In this document: one piece after another, positions 28,866 through 37,827 of the stretch
How the letters are laid out: each line of letters starts with the position of its first letter
Numbering within the stretch: position 1 is the first letter of the stretch
NCBI RefSeq assembly: GCF_051172195.1
Contig: NZ_JBPJAQ010000001.1
Coordinates: 6,324,001 to 6,388,000 of the forward strand
Reading direction: 5' to 3'
DNA length: 64,000 nt
Source: Paludibaculum fermentans_A
Lineage (GTDB): Bacteria > Acidobacteriota > Terriglobia > Bryobacterales > Bryobacteraceae
Notes under the pieces: model-generated
What the model saw: the letters and a program-made list of their open reading frames with translations, nothing else
Database searches by the model: none
Told to the model about the DNA's origin: nothing
Position numbers and translations under genes: made by a program

Positions 28866-31787
28866 GTGTCTGATCCCGCAACACCGCATCTCGATCCCTG
28901 CGTCGATTTCTCCGTCCCTCTCGAAGCGGTCCTTTGCGAGGGAGAGTTGCACCGCCGGCCCGTGCGTCCGCCTGACTACGAGAATGAGAATCGTGCCCTT
29001 GTTGCGTTAGCTAAAGCCTTGGTCGATTCTACGCAGGATGTCCTCCAAGTCCTTACGGAGAACATTCTCCACATCACGCAATCCGATTCGTCCGGCATCA
29101 GCTTGGTCACCCGGGATGACGGGGGAAGACGCATCTACTGGCCTGCGATCGCCGGTGCCTGGAACCCGCACACCGGCAGCGGTTCTCCACGCGAATGCGG
29201 CCCCTGTGGAGTTGCGCTGGAGCAGAATCGTGTACTCCTCTTCCACCGCTTCGAGCGTCGCTACACTCTGTTCCGGGCCGTGATGCCGGCGGCTGAAGAA
29301 TGCCTGGTGGTTCCCTTCTATGTGGACGGGCGGGCCGTAGGGACCATGTGGGCGATAACACACTCAGATCGGCGGAAGTTCGACTCAGAAGATGAACGCG
29401 TGATGCAGGCGCTGGGGCAATTCGCCGCCGTTGCCTATCAGACGCGCAATCTCATCAATGGCCTCAGCGTCCAGATAGCGGCCCGCGAAGAAGCGGAATC
29501 AGCGCTGCGCCGGTCCGCCAGCGGCGTGGAACAGCGGGCACGCTCCATCATCGAATCTGCGCTGGACGCAGCCGTCGCCATGAACTCCGAGGGGGCGATC
29601 ACGGAATGGAACAGGCAGGCGGAGCAGATCTTCGGGTGGCCGAGAGAAGAAGCACTGGGGAAGTCCCTGGCTCAGACCATAATCCCGGTGCAGTTCCGGG
29701 CGGCCCACGAACAAGGCCGTCGTCGCTTCTTCGAAACAGGCGTGGGGCAGGTGCTGAACCGCCGCATCGAAATGACGGCCATGCATCGAAGCGGTCGCGA
29801 ATTTCCGGTGGAACTCAGCGTGACACCTGTGAAAGTAGGCGAATCCTGGAGTTTTCACGCCTTCGTTCGTGATATCTCCGAGCGCAAGCATGCGGAGGGT
29901 GCTCTCCGAGCCAGTGAACAGAACCTGGCGCTCATTATTAATACCATCCCGATTCTCGTCTGGTCCGCCAGCCCCGATGGCTTCGCTGATTATTTGAGCC
30001 AACACTATCTGGATTACTCCGGGCTATCAGCTGATCAGGCGCTGGGCTGGGCCTGGACCATCGCGGTGCATCCCGACGACAGGGGCGGCCTGACAGCTTA
30101 CTGGCGATCCATACTATCGGCTGGAACGGGCGGAGAGTATGAGGCGCGGCTTCGAAGATTCGACGGCGTATACCGCTGGTTTCTCATTCGTGCTCGCCCC
30201 TTACGCGACGAACAGGGCTCCATCGTCAAATGGTACGGAACCAATACAGACATTGAAGATCGCAAGGTTGCGGAAGAGGCCTTGCGCGGGAGCGAAGGCT
30301 CCTTGCGCGAAAGCGAAGAGAGCCTCCTGGTGATGTTCAACGCGATACCTGCGCTGGTCTGCACCCTCAATGCCGCTTGGGAGGTTCAACAGGTCAATCA
30401 ACAGCTTCTCGACTACTTCGGCATCCCACTGGAATCCCTGAAGAATTGGGCCTTCATCGGGGTGGTGCATCCAGATGACCTGGAGGACGTCGTGGCCCGC
30501 TGCCGTCACTCCGTGGAAGCTGGAACTTCGTATGACATTGAGCATCGCTGCCGCAGAAACGATGGTGTGTTTCGTTGGTTTCACGTTCGCGGCCGGCCGC
30601 TGCGCAATGCAGAGGGCCGGATCATCCGCTGGTATGTTGTGCTGATCGATGTCGAGGATCGGAAAAGAGCAGAGGAGACCCTCAGGAAGAGTGAACACGA
30701 CCTGCGCAGATTGACTGAGACAATTCCTGCGATGGTCTGGAGCGCGAGGCCGGACGGCGAGATCGACTACTGCAACAATCGGTTCCTGCACTACACGGGG
30801 TTTTCGCCTGAAGAAGTGACAGGCGAGGGATGGCGGAAAACCATACATCCGGAAGACGCTGCGCGCGTTTATCCAATCTGGATGTCATCCGTCAGGGCCG
30901 GAACGCCCTATCGAGTCGAGGTTCGGACGTTGCATGCGGCGGATGGAACTTACCGCTGGTGCATGGTGACAGCCCTCCCGTTGATGGACCAACAGGGACA
31001 GGTCGTCAAATGGTACGGCACGATTGTTGACATGCAGGATTGGAAACGGGACCAGGAGGAGTTGCGCACGATGCAGGCGGAACTTGCGCATGTGACGCGC
31101 CTGATGACGATGGGGGAAATCACGGCATCCATCGCGCACGAGGTCAACCAGCCTCTGGCCGCGGCCGTCGCCAGCGGCGACAGTTGTGTGGCGTGGCTGG
31201 CGAATACCCCACCGAATGTGGACAAGGCGCGGGCCGCTGCGGACCGCGTCGTACAGGCTGTCACCCAGGCGAGTTCAGTCGTTCAGCGCATTCGCACCAT
31301 GGTCAAAAAGGCTCCCGTTGTCAGAAGCCGGCTGGAGATCAACGAAGTGATTGTCGAAGCCGTCTCCTTGATTCAATCCGAGGTGGCGTCGAAACGGATT
31401 GCACTCCAGACAGACCTCGCGGAGAACATGCGGATGGTTGATGGAGACCGCGTCCAAATCACCCAGGTGATTCTCAATCTGGCGATGAATGGTATCGAAG
31501 CCATGTCTCAGTTGGACAGCCCGGCTCGCCGCTTGATGATCCGTTCCACGGCCGCGGATCACAAAGAGCTGCGGGTTGCGATCGCCGATAACGGGCCAGG
31601 CCTGGATCCTGACATTACAGGCCATCTCTTCAATCCGTTCTTCACCACGAAGCGTGAGGGGATTGGCATGGGACTCTCCATTAGTAAATCGATCATAGAA
31701 GCGCACGGCGGCCGGCTCTGGGCCACACCGAACGAGCCGCGTGGAGCGGTATTCCATTTCGCGTTGCCTACCACACCAGACAAATGA
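28866..31787 (+). CDS. GAF / multi-PAS sensor histidine kinase
   Basis: A 973-residue soluble kinase: GAF domain (about 40-205), four PAS domains (about 225-345, 350-475, 480-605, 612-735, each followed by a PAC-type WYGTN.DIEDRK segment) and a kinase core. The phospho-acceptor is His758 in SIAHEVNQPLAAA, with N-box NLAMNGIEAM and G-boxes DNGPGLD and GMGLSISKSI. No transmembrane segment, so the signal is cytoplasmic, perhaps redox, light or a ligand. It starts with GTG after a GAGGGGGG run. The stop overlaps the FixJ-like gene as ATGA, indicating a cognate pair. Confidence 0.92.
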   Translation: MSDPATPHLDPCVDFSVPLEAVLCEGELHRRPVRPPDYENENRALVALAKALVDSTQDVLQVLTENILHITQSDSSGISLVTRDDGGRRIYWPAIAGAWNPHTGSGSPRECGPCGVALEQNRVLLFHRFERRYTLFRAVMPAAEECLVVPFYVDGRAVGTMWAITHSDRRKFDSEDERVMQALGQFAAVAYQTRNLINGLSVQIAAREEAESALRRSASGVEQRARSIIESALDAAVAMNSEGAITEWNRQAEQIFGWPREEALGKSLAQTIIPVQFRAAHEQGRRRFFETGVGQVLNRRIEMTAMHRSGREFPVELSVTPVKVGESWSFHAFVRDISERKHAEGALRASEQNLALIINTIPILVWSASPDGFADYLSQHYLDYSGLSADQALGWAWTIAVHPDDRGGLTAYWRSILSAGTGGEYEARLRRFDGVYRWFLIRARPLRDEQGSIVKWYGTNTDIEDRKVAEEALRGSEGSLRESEESLLVMFNAIPALVCTLNAAWEVQQVNQQLLDYFGIPLESLKNWAFIGVVHPDDLEDVVARCRHSVEAGTSYDIEHRCRRNDGVFRWFHVRGRPLRNAEGRIIRWYVVLIDVEDRKRAEETLRKSEHDLRRLTETIPAMVWSARPDGEIDYCNNRFLHYTGFSPEEVTGEGWRKTIHPEDAARVYPIWMSSVRAGTPYRVEVRTLHAADGTYRWCMVTALPLMDQQGQVVKWYGTIVDMQDWKRDQEELRTMQAELAHVTRLMTMGEITASIAHEVNQPLAAAVASGDSCVAWLANTPPNVDKARAAADRVVQAVTQASSVVQRIRTMVKKAPVVRSRLEINEVIVEAVSLIQSEVASKRIALQTDLAENMRMVDGDRVQITQVILNLAMNGIEAMSQLDSPARRLMIRSTAADHKELRVAIADNGPGLDPDITGHLFNPFFTTKREGIGMGLSISKSIIEAHGGRLWATPNEPRGAVFHFALPTTPDK

Positions 31788-32431
31788 AACAGCCAGACTG
31801 CATGGTCTTTGTCATCGATGATGACCCGTTGGTACGCGAGTCCATAGTCGACTTGGTTGGATCAGCCCATCTTCCCGTTCTAGCGTTCGGTTCCACTGCC
31901 GAGTTCATGGCCTGTGCCCGCCCACCCGTCCCCGCATGCCTCATTCTCGACGTTGAATTGCCCGGGCTGAACGGCATTGATTTCCAATCAGAGCTCCGCA
32001 GCACCGGTGTCGAGTTGCCAATTGTCTTCGTGACTGGCCACGGCGATATACCCATGAGCGTCAAGGCCATGAAAGCCGGCGCTTTGGAATTCCTGACGAA
32101 ACCTTTCAGGGGACCGGATTTGATCCAGGTCGTGATGCAGGCACTGGAAAAGGACCGCGATTCCATTCAGCGTCGGTCCGCTATGCTCGACCTCCGCACC
32201 CGTTTGGAAAGTCTCACCCCACGCGAGCGCCAGGTACTCACGCTCGTCGTCCGGGGTCTCCTCAACAAGCAGATCGCGGGCGAGTTGGGAACTACTGAGT
32301 TGACCGTTAAGGCGCATCGTGGCAAAGTGATGCGCAAGATGCGGGCCGCCTCTCTGGCCGATCTGGTCAGAATGGCTGAAAGACTCCAGGAGTCCACCGG
32401 AGAATCCTCGTCTTCGACCAAAGTGCAATAG
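31784..32431 (+). CDS. FixJ-like response regulator (receiver plus LuxR-type HTH)
   Basis: A 215-residue protein: receiver (about 5-120) with acidic pocket VIDDD, phospho-acceptor Asp56 in ACLILDVELPG and Lys in LTKPF, then a LuxR/FixJ HTH (about 145-205: LTPRERQVLTLVVRGLLNKQ, TVKAHRGKVMRKM). The start overlaps the kinase stop (ATGA), so it is almost certainly the kinase's partner. Direct targets are unknown. Confidence 0.9.
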   Translation: MKQPDCMVFVIDDDPLVRESIVDLVGSAHLPVLAFGSTAEFMACARPPVPACLILDVELPGLNGIDFQSELRSTGVELPIVFVTGHGDIPMSVKAMKAGALEFLTKPFRGPDLIQVVMQALEKDRDSIQRRSAMLDLRTRLESLTPRERQVLTLVVRGLLNKQIAGELGTTELTVKAHRGKVMRKMRAASLADLVRMAERLQESTGESSSSTKVQ

Positions 32432-32503
32432 ACCGCGATGCGCCCATCCATTAAGATCCCAGTCAGGGACAAAGCCTACCGGAAGAGGGCCCTTCGGAGT
32501 TAG

Positions 32504-32878
32504 GTGAACAAGATACATTCGGGTCAAATCGCCATCGTCGACGATGACCCCTTGGTTCGAGATGGGCTAAGGGACTGCATGGAATCAGCAGGTTACTCGG
32601 TTGAGGCCTATGGCTCAGCCGAGGAGTTCCTGGCGGCGATACCGCTGCGCCCGCCCTTGTGCCTGATCGTCGACTTGGAATTGCCTGGTATCTCCGGCCT
32701 GGAAATGCAGGGAAGGCTGCGGGCGATGGGAAGCAGGGTTCCAGTCGTCTTCGTCACAGCTCATGGAAGTGATTTGAACCGGGAACTGGCTCTGAGGGAC
32801 GGCGCGGCCGCGCTGCTACCCAAACCCATCCGGCGGGCAGAGTTACTGAAGACGGTGCAGGCGGCAATGGAGCGGTAA
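32504..32878 (+). CDS. Stand-alone receiver-domain protein
   Basis: A 124-residue single receiver domain with IVDDD, Asp57 in CLIVDLELPG, VFVTAH and Lys in LLPKP. It is closely similar in style to the FixJ-like receiver just upstream. It begins with GTG preceded by GGAG. With no output domain of its own, it could be a phosphate sink, a relay, or the detached receiver of the receiver-less sigma54 activator encoded 231 bp downstream. Confidence 0.85.
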   Translation: MNKIHSGQIAIVDDDPLVRDGLRDCMESAGYSVEAYGSAEEFLAAIPLRPPLCLIVDLELPGISGLEMQGRLRAMGSRVPVVFVTAHGSDLNRELALRDGAAALLPKPIRRAELLKTVQAAMER

Positions 32879-33109
32879 CGGCCATCAGCCGCAATCTCGA
32901 TGGACGTACGGTGGCCCCGGCCGGACCGCTATGGGCGCCGGGAACAGGGCCGGGATGATGTCGCCAGGTGCCAAACCGCAACGGCGCACGAGGGACGTCT
33001 CGCTCCCCAGCGAAACGCCCGCCCTTGATGTGGCATTCGGCCTCGCTATACGGTAATCACCACTGATCTTGGGAAGTTTAGCCGCAGATACTCACAAGGA
33101 GACTCATTC

Positions 33110-34150
33110 GTGTATTCCAAATCCGATGTATCCTCCGATTCCGAGATAGTCATCGGCGAAAGTGCGATATTTCGACATATTCTGTATCAGGTCGGCATTA
33201 TCGCGAAGAGCGATTCGGTGACGTTGATCCAGGGCGAGACAGGCACAGGGAAGGAAGTGATCGCGCACGCAATTCACTCTCAAAGCCTGCGTAGCCAGGG
33301 CCCTTTCGTGAAGCTCAACTGCGCCGCAATCCCGGCGGCCTTGTTGGAGAGCGAACTGTTCGGCCACGAAAGAGGTGCCTTTACTGGCGCTGTTGCACAA
33401 ACCATGGGCCGGTTCCAGCGGGCCGATCACGGAACCCTGTTTCTCGACGAGATCGGTGACCTGCCGCTCGAACTGCAGCCCAAACTGCTCCGCGCCCTGC
33501 AGGAGAGGGAGTTCGAGCGCCTGGGGGGAACCCAGACGATTCGTGTGAATGTACGCGTGGTAGCGGCCACCAACCAGGATCTGGCACAACTCGTCGCCAC
33601 CAAACAATTCCGCCCGGACCTGTACTATCGGCTCAATGTCATTCCCGTGACGCTTCCTCCGCTCAGGGATCGAGTACAGGATATTCCCCTGCTGGTGCGG
33701 CATTTCGCCGAGAAGTTCTCAGCCCGGCTGCAGAGACCCATGTTGACCATTCCACCCGAGGTCATGGATGCTCTTCAGGCCTACGACTGGCCCGGGAACA
33801 TCCGGGAGTTGCAGAACTTCATCGAGCGCTCCGTGGTACTCTCCGCCGGGCCGGTGCTGCGTCCCTCTTTGGCTGAGTTGTGTCATCTCACCAAACAGCG
33901 CACCGATTCCGTTGCTCAGACCTTTGCTGATGCCTCCCGCGATCATATCCTCGAAGTCCTGGAGCAAGCCCAATGGATGATCGGTGGCCGGCATGGGGCG
34001 GCCGAACGGCTCGGACTACCGCGTACCACTCTGATCTACAAGATGCGAAAGCTGGGCATCGAGCCGCGCCGTTCTCAACACGCCCGCTCAGCCCATCGCC
34101 TCGGACTTGGTTCCGGATCAGAACCGCTTGAGGCGGCGGCTCACTGTTGA
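33110..34150 (+). CDS. Receiver-less sigma54-dependent transcriptional activator
   Basis: A 346-residue protein that is almost only an AAA+ domain (about 12-240) plus Fis-type HTH (about 290-330: RHGAAERLGLPRTTLIYKMRKLG). Walker A is GETGTGKE (42-49), the sigma54 loop is GAFTGA (89-94), Walker B is GTLFLDEIGD, and the arginine-finger region FRPDLYYRLNV is present. There is no N-terminal sensory domain, as in PspF-type activators. The start is GTG with AAGGAGA upstream. The adjacent stand-alone receiver may control it in trans. Confidence 0.9.
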   Translation: MYSKSDVSSDSEIVIGESAIFRHILYQVGIIAKSDSVTLIQGETGTGKEVIAHAIHSQSLRSQGPFVKLNCAAIPAALLESELFGHERGAFTGAVAQTMGRFQRADHGTLFLDEIGDLPLELQPKLLRALQEREFERLGGTQTIRVNVRVVAATNQDLAQLVATKQFRPDLYYRLNVIPVTLPPLRDRVQDIPLLVRHFAEKFSARLQRPMLTIPPEVMDALQAYDWPGNIRELQNFIERSVVLSAGPVLRPSLAELCHLTKQRTDSVAQTFADASRDHILEVLEQAQWMIGGRHGAAERLGLPRTTLIYKMRKLGIEPRRSQHARSAHRLGLGSGSEPLEAAAHC

Positions 34151-34302
34151 GATTCCCTTTCGCACGCCTGGCCCCCGCCATCCAGTGCAACCGGTTGCCC
34201 AGGGAAAGCGTGCCCCAGCGATCGAGTGGCCGAATTGCGGCCTCGCGATGAAACCGGGGAGGGCCAGCGAACCGGCCCCCTTCCGTCAATTGGCTCGCTG
34301 CG

Positions 34303-35124
34303 TCAGACGGCCAGTTCTCCCAGGTAGTGCCCCAGGCGGGTCTCCACATCACCCGCTTGATGAAAGCCGCGGTCCATGAGCTTCCGGATGCGCTCTTGCG
34401 CCCCCTTTCGACCCAATGAGTCGATGAATGCGCCCCATTCTGGTGCGATCTCCGAATCCGGCGGCAAGCTCGCTGTATTCACCAGCCGCTTGGTTTCCGA
34501 GATAGCCTGCTTGTCGAACGAGGCAATTCTCTTGGCCAGGGCATCGACAAACCCGTTCAACTCAGCATCCGGCAATGAACGGTTGACGTAGCCGTACAAC
34601 TCCGCCAATGCGCCGTCAACGTCATCCGCTCCCAGTAGGACTTCCAACGCCCTCCCGCGTCCAATCAGCCGCGGTAGCCGCGCCATCGGTCCTCCTCCCG
34701 GAACCAAACCGGCGCCCACCTCCCACTGCGACAGAACCGCTTTCTCCCGGCTCGCGAATCGCATATCGCACGCCAATGCGACTTCGCTGCCAACCCCCGT
34801 TGCACGTCCGCGAATCAGCGCGATCGAGACTACCGATGCGCGGCTCAGGCGAACGAGCATGTCCGGCAACGGCTGCAGACCAGTCGGCCCCGGAGGGAAT
34901 TTCGTCGAATCCTCCAGCGGGGCGAGGAAGTCGTAGTGAGTCAGAAAAAACCCGTCAACCGCGCTGTCAAATACCACTACTTTGACCTTCCCATCGGTCT
35001 CAAGGCCAGACACGACCTCTTCCAGTTGTGGAATATTCGCTGGTCCAAAGATGCCGACGGGCGGAATATCGAACGTGACCTGCCAGTACTCGGCCGAGTG
35101 CTTGGTAGTCCGGATTGTGCTCAT
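34303..35124 (-). CDS. Enoyl-CoA hydratase/isomerase (crotonase) family protein
   Basis: A 273-residue protein with the crotonase fold: VVVFDSAVDGFFLTHYDF, the oxyanion-hole loop SIALIRGRATGVGSEVALACDMRFA, and GLVPGGGPMARLPRLIGRGRA. The Glu usually provided by the A-G-G/E region is not clearly conserved, so the reaction (hydration, isomerisation or other) is uncertain. It faces convergently toward the sigma54 activator gene and has no fatty-acid gene neighbours. Confidence 0.85.
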   Translation of the reverse strand: MSTIRTTKHSAEYWQVTFDIPPVGIFGPANIPQLEEVVSGLETDGKVKVVVFDSAVDGFFLTHYDFLAPLEDSTKFPPGPTGLQPLPDMLVRLSRASVVSIALIRGRATGVGSEVALACDMRFASREKAVLSQWEVGAGLVPGGGPMARLPRLIGRGRALEVLLGADDVDGALAELYGYVNRSLPDAELNGFVDALAKRIASFDKQAISETKRLVNTASLPPDSEIAPEWGAFIDSLGRKGAQERIRKLMDRGFHQAGDVETRLGHYLGELAV

Positions 35125-35513
35125 TCAGGGGCTCCTGTCGTGGGTTGTGTCCGAGAGGACACCTTGAGCATTTGCATACGACCGGCCATTCGCCTTCAGC
35201 TTTGTATCCCTTGCCAGGCTTGAGGTCGCCGCAACTCCGGCGTGTCGATAGTGCGCAGGCCGACACCAATGACGGACGCAGCCAGGAAAATACGGCGCTG
35301 AGCCTGTGCTGGTGCAGCGTGAAATGGAGAGCGGGCGATCCCCGTTAGCGGGTATATAGCCATTCCGACGGTCCAGTTTGGACGACAGCCCAAGCTACTG
35401 CCTGGTCCATGCACGCTGCTGAAGCTGGAACTGGTTTCAAAGAGAAATCAGGTTGGCTGGTCACCCGCTTCATACTCCATTGACACAGGGCGCACCGCAC
35501 AAAACGAGACTGG
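35125..35513. other. Region without an intact gene, possible gene debris
   Basis: 389 bp between the crotonase gene and the inverted-repeat element. Minus-strand frames include a Tat-like start (RRIFLAASVIGVGL, about 35300) and, one frame over, LKPGKGYKAEGEWPVVCKC (about 35200). This could be a frameshifted remnant of an exported protein, but the evidence is thin. Confidence 0.3.
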
Positions 35514-35791
35514 CTAGCAGTCTGTGGCGGAAGTCCCGCTAGCCGCGCGGCAGGGGCTTGCGAGCCCATGGCGCGAAGAGCCGGCCGAACTAGTGCCGGC
35601 CACTCGGAGGCCGGCTCGACACTGCCATGGGCCGCAACCCCTTGTCGCCCTTTGGGTTCGCTCCGCCGCCGGCCTTCCTCCCGGAAAAAGGCGACTCTCT
35701 TCGGAGCGGCTTCGAAATCGCACTTCAGCTGCCATTCTGGTACCGGCGGTGGTGCGAACGCGGCTGCGCGACTTCCGCCACAGGCTGCTAG
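35514..35791. repeat. 278-bp MITE-like element with 22-bp terminal inverted repeats
   Basis: The ends 35514-35535 and 35770-35791 are inverted copies matching at 21 of 22 positions. Each outermost end is CTAG followed by CAG(T/C)CTGTGGCGGAAG. Inside, GC-rich sub-palindromes (for example near 35578-35620) are present and no complete gene. Size, inverted termini and lack of coding capacity fit a non-autonomous mobile element. Its right-hand CTAG was used as target by the adjoining IS701-family element. Confidence 0.65.
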
Positions 35792-35804
35792 TACTACTGG
35801 GTCA

Positions 35805-36176
35805 TAAAGTATCCGAAACTCCAGGCTCATCGAGGAAGCATTTCTTGATGAGGCATGACTCCTCGGCAGGTTTTTGGACAGGCTGTGAGTGAGGTACGTG
35901 GCCTTCTTTGCTTGGCGGCTGCCCGCCGACAGCAACAGGTGGCGATTTGTATCGGGCTACCCCGCCGGCCTTGCCATGCGCAGAGCCGGAAGCCCGGCCG
36001 ACTCCGGGCAGTCGGCTATCAATCCAGTCTGGACCACCACCACCGCGGCGGCCTGCCGGCGTTGTCTCGCCATGCGGAGACGCAGCAATGTCGAAGTTCG
36101 CTCCAAAGCCTGGCATGCTGAGCCACGCGCCTCGCAGCATACCTGCCAGGGTTGAGATCGATTCTGCTGCCGGCCC
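35805..36176. other. Non-coding left segment of the IS701-family element
   Basis: About 370 bp between the left inverted repeat and the natural end of the transposase. It holds GC-rich short inverted repeats but no ORF with protein-like composition. Confidence 0.4.
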
Positions 36177-37590
36177 TTAGCCTGATGTGGACCCGCAGTA
36201 AGGACAGTGAGGCAATTCCCTCAGCAGAAGGCGCGCCAACACAATGCGCAACGTCGCGATCGAGTGCGGGTTATGCCGCTCCGGGCGTGCTCGACGAACC
36301 GCGTGGCCGGAAGTCCGGCGCCGGCCCGAGGGCGGCGAATCCAAGATGACCGGCGCGGGCAGAGGGGGAAAAACGGTTCCGCTCGGCCACAAGGAACCCA
36401 TAAGCTGCGATGCAAAGCGTAGCGTGATGGTGGAATCCGCGCCAGTTGCGACCTTCAAAATGGCCCAGCCCGAGTTCCTGTTTCAACTCCTCATAATCCC
36501 GTTCGATGATCCACCGGTGCTTAGCCATCCTGATCAACGCCTTGAGCTTGGTAGCGGGCGGCAACGTCGACAGCCAGTATTTGGTGGGTTCTTTCTCCCC
36601 TTGCGGCCATTCGATCAGCAGCCATTCTTCAGCACGCGGTTCCGCTTTTTCGTAATCTCGATGAGCCGGGCGTACGCGGACGGCGGCGAAGCGGGAATGC
36701 AACTTCCGGTCTGCGCCTTCACGCCATGTGATTTCCTGGAAGGCTGCCGGGGGCAGACTCATCGCCAACTGCTTGACCGAGACAGGTTGATGGTCGGCAG
36801 TCCGCTGCAATAGCCGCGGAGGTCTTCCCATCTTTCCTCGAGGCTTCGCCGGCAAAGGCTGTTGGCCGGGCTCCCAGACCGTGATCGAACCTTGCACCCC
36901 GACTGCATATTGCAGGTCGAGTGCGGTGAGTCCGTCACGAAACTCGGTGTTGATGCCGTAGGCCGCGTCGGCCAGAACCACGCCACGGTCCAACTTTGCA
37001 GCAACCGCCGCCCGGATCTGATCCAGCGCTATGTCCGGCTTGGTTTGAAACTCAACCTCCGTGGGGACTTCGGCCTTTTCCCGCCGCTCGGAATCATCGG
37101 CCCACTCCTTTGGCAGATACAGGCGATAGGCGATCGGCAGACTGGAACTCCATGTGGCCACTGACAGACTTACGGCTACCCGACAGTTGTCCTGTTTGCC
37201 CACTTGTCCGCAGTACTGACGGGCGACGCCCACCGAGTGCTTACCCTTCTTCGGGAAGCCTGTGTCATCCACGATCCAGGCCACCAGTGGCCCCTGTCTC
37301 CGCATCGCCGGCAAAACATGGTTACGCACTTCCGCGAGCACCGTCTCGTCGCTCCAGCGGGCCTTGGCCACCAAATGATGGAGAGACTGGCGCATCGGCT
37401 GGACGTTCTCCGGATCCAGGCGGGCGGCCATCGGCTCAATGCTCTTGCGTTCACCGGGCAATAGCAGGCCTTTGCAGTAGTTCTTCAAAGGGGCGTGCCG
37501 GTCTTCGTGCCCCGCGGCGTTCGCCAGGCCCTCCACATATGCCGCGAAGCGTCTCTCTTGTGGGCCTGGCGCAGTATGACGTGTTCCCAC
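36177..37590 (-). pseudogene. IS701-family DDE transposase with C-terminal frameshift
   Basis: The main frame (37590-36271, 439 aa) carries the family core: IVDDTGFPKKGKHSVGVARQ, LADAAYG, and WIIERDYEELKQELGLGHFEGR (catalytic D, D, E). After FRPRG the frame runs into SSSTPGAA and stops at 36271. The expected family C-terminus, RPERHNPHSIATLRIVLARL and a CPYCG zinc knuckle, is instead encoded in another frame, ending at 36177. The switch needs a +1 shift near 36290, so this copy is either recently damaged, uses frameshifting, or contains a sequencing error. The catalytic domain itself is intact. Confidence 0.8.
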
Positions 37591-37634
37591 GAAACAATTC
37601 TACAACAAATTGTTCGTTTGTGACCCAGTAGTAC

Positions 37635-37808
37635 TAGGGAAAGGAATCAATCACGACTGGAGTCCGCAGGCTGCGGCGGACAGTTTGGGCAAACGCTGGA
37701 CGACTACCGAGGGGGGATCCGCCAATGGCGGCCGATAGAGAACGAACTGGAGCGGGAAGGCATCAGATCTTCAGACCTTTTGTGGGGGTTGCTGCGGACA
37801 CGTACATG
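37635..37808 (+). pseudogene. Possible 3' fragment of a gene interrupted by the insertions
   Basis: A frame open from the CTAG target site to a TGA at 37806-37808 encodes about 57 residues ending LDDYRGGIRQWRPIENELER...DLLWGLLRTRT. The composition is protein-like, but there is no start codon or ribosome-binding site. It may be the surviving C-terminus of a gene disrupted by the inverted-repeat element and the IS. No family recognised. Confidence 0.3.
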
Positions 37809-37827
37809 AGCTAAATTCCTGATTGCT

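Larger units (their letters stand above)
35792..37633. mobile_element. IS701-family insertion sequence, 1842 bp
   Basis: Perfect 13-bp terminal inverted repeats TACTACTGGGTCA (35792-35804) and TGACCCAGTAGTA (37621-37633) bound the element. CTAG at 35788-35791 and 37634-37637 is the target duplication, as expected for IS701-like elements. The minus-strand transposase starts 43 bp inside the right end. The left 370 bp (35805-36176) contain no recognisable gene, which makes the element longer than is usual for the family. Confidence 0.9.
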
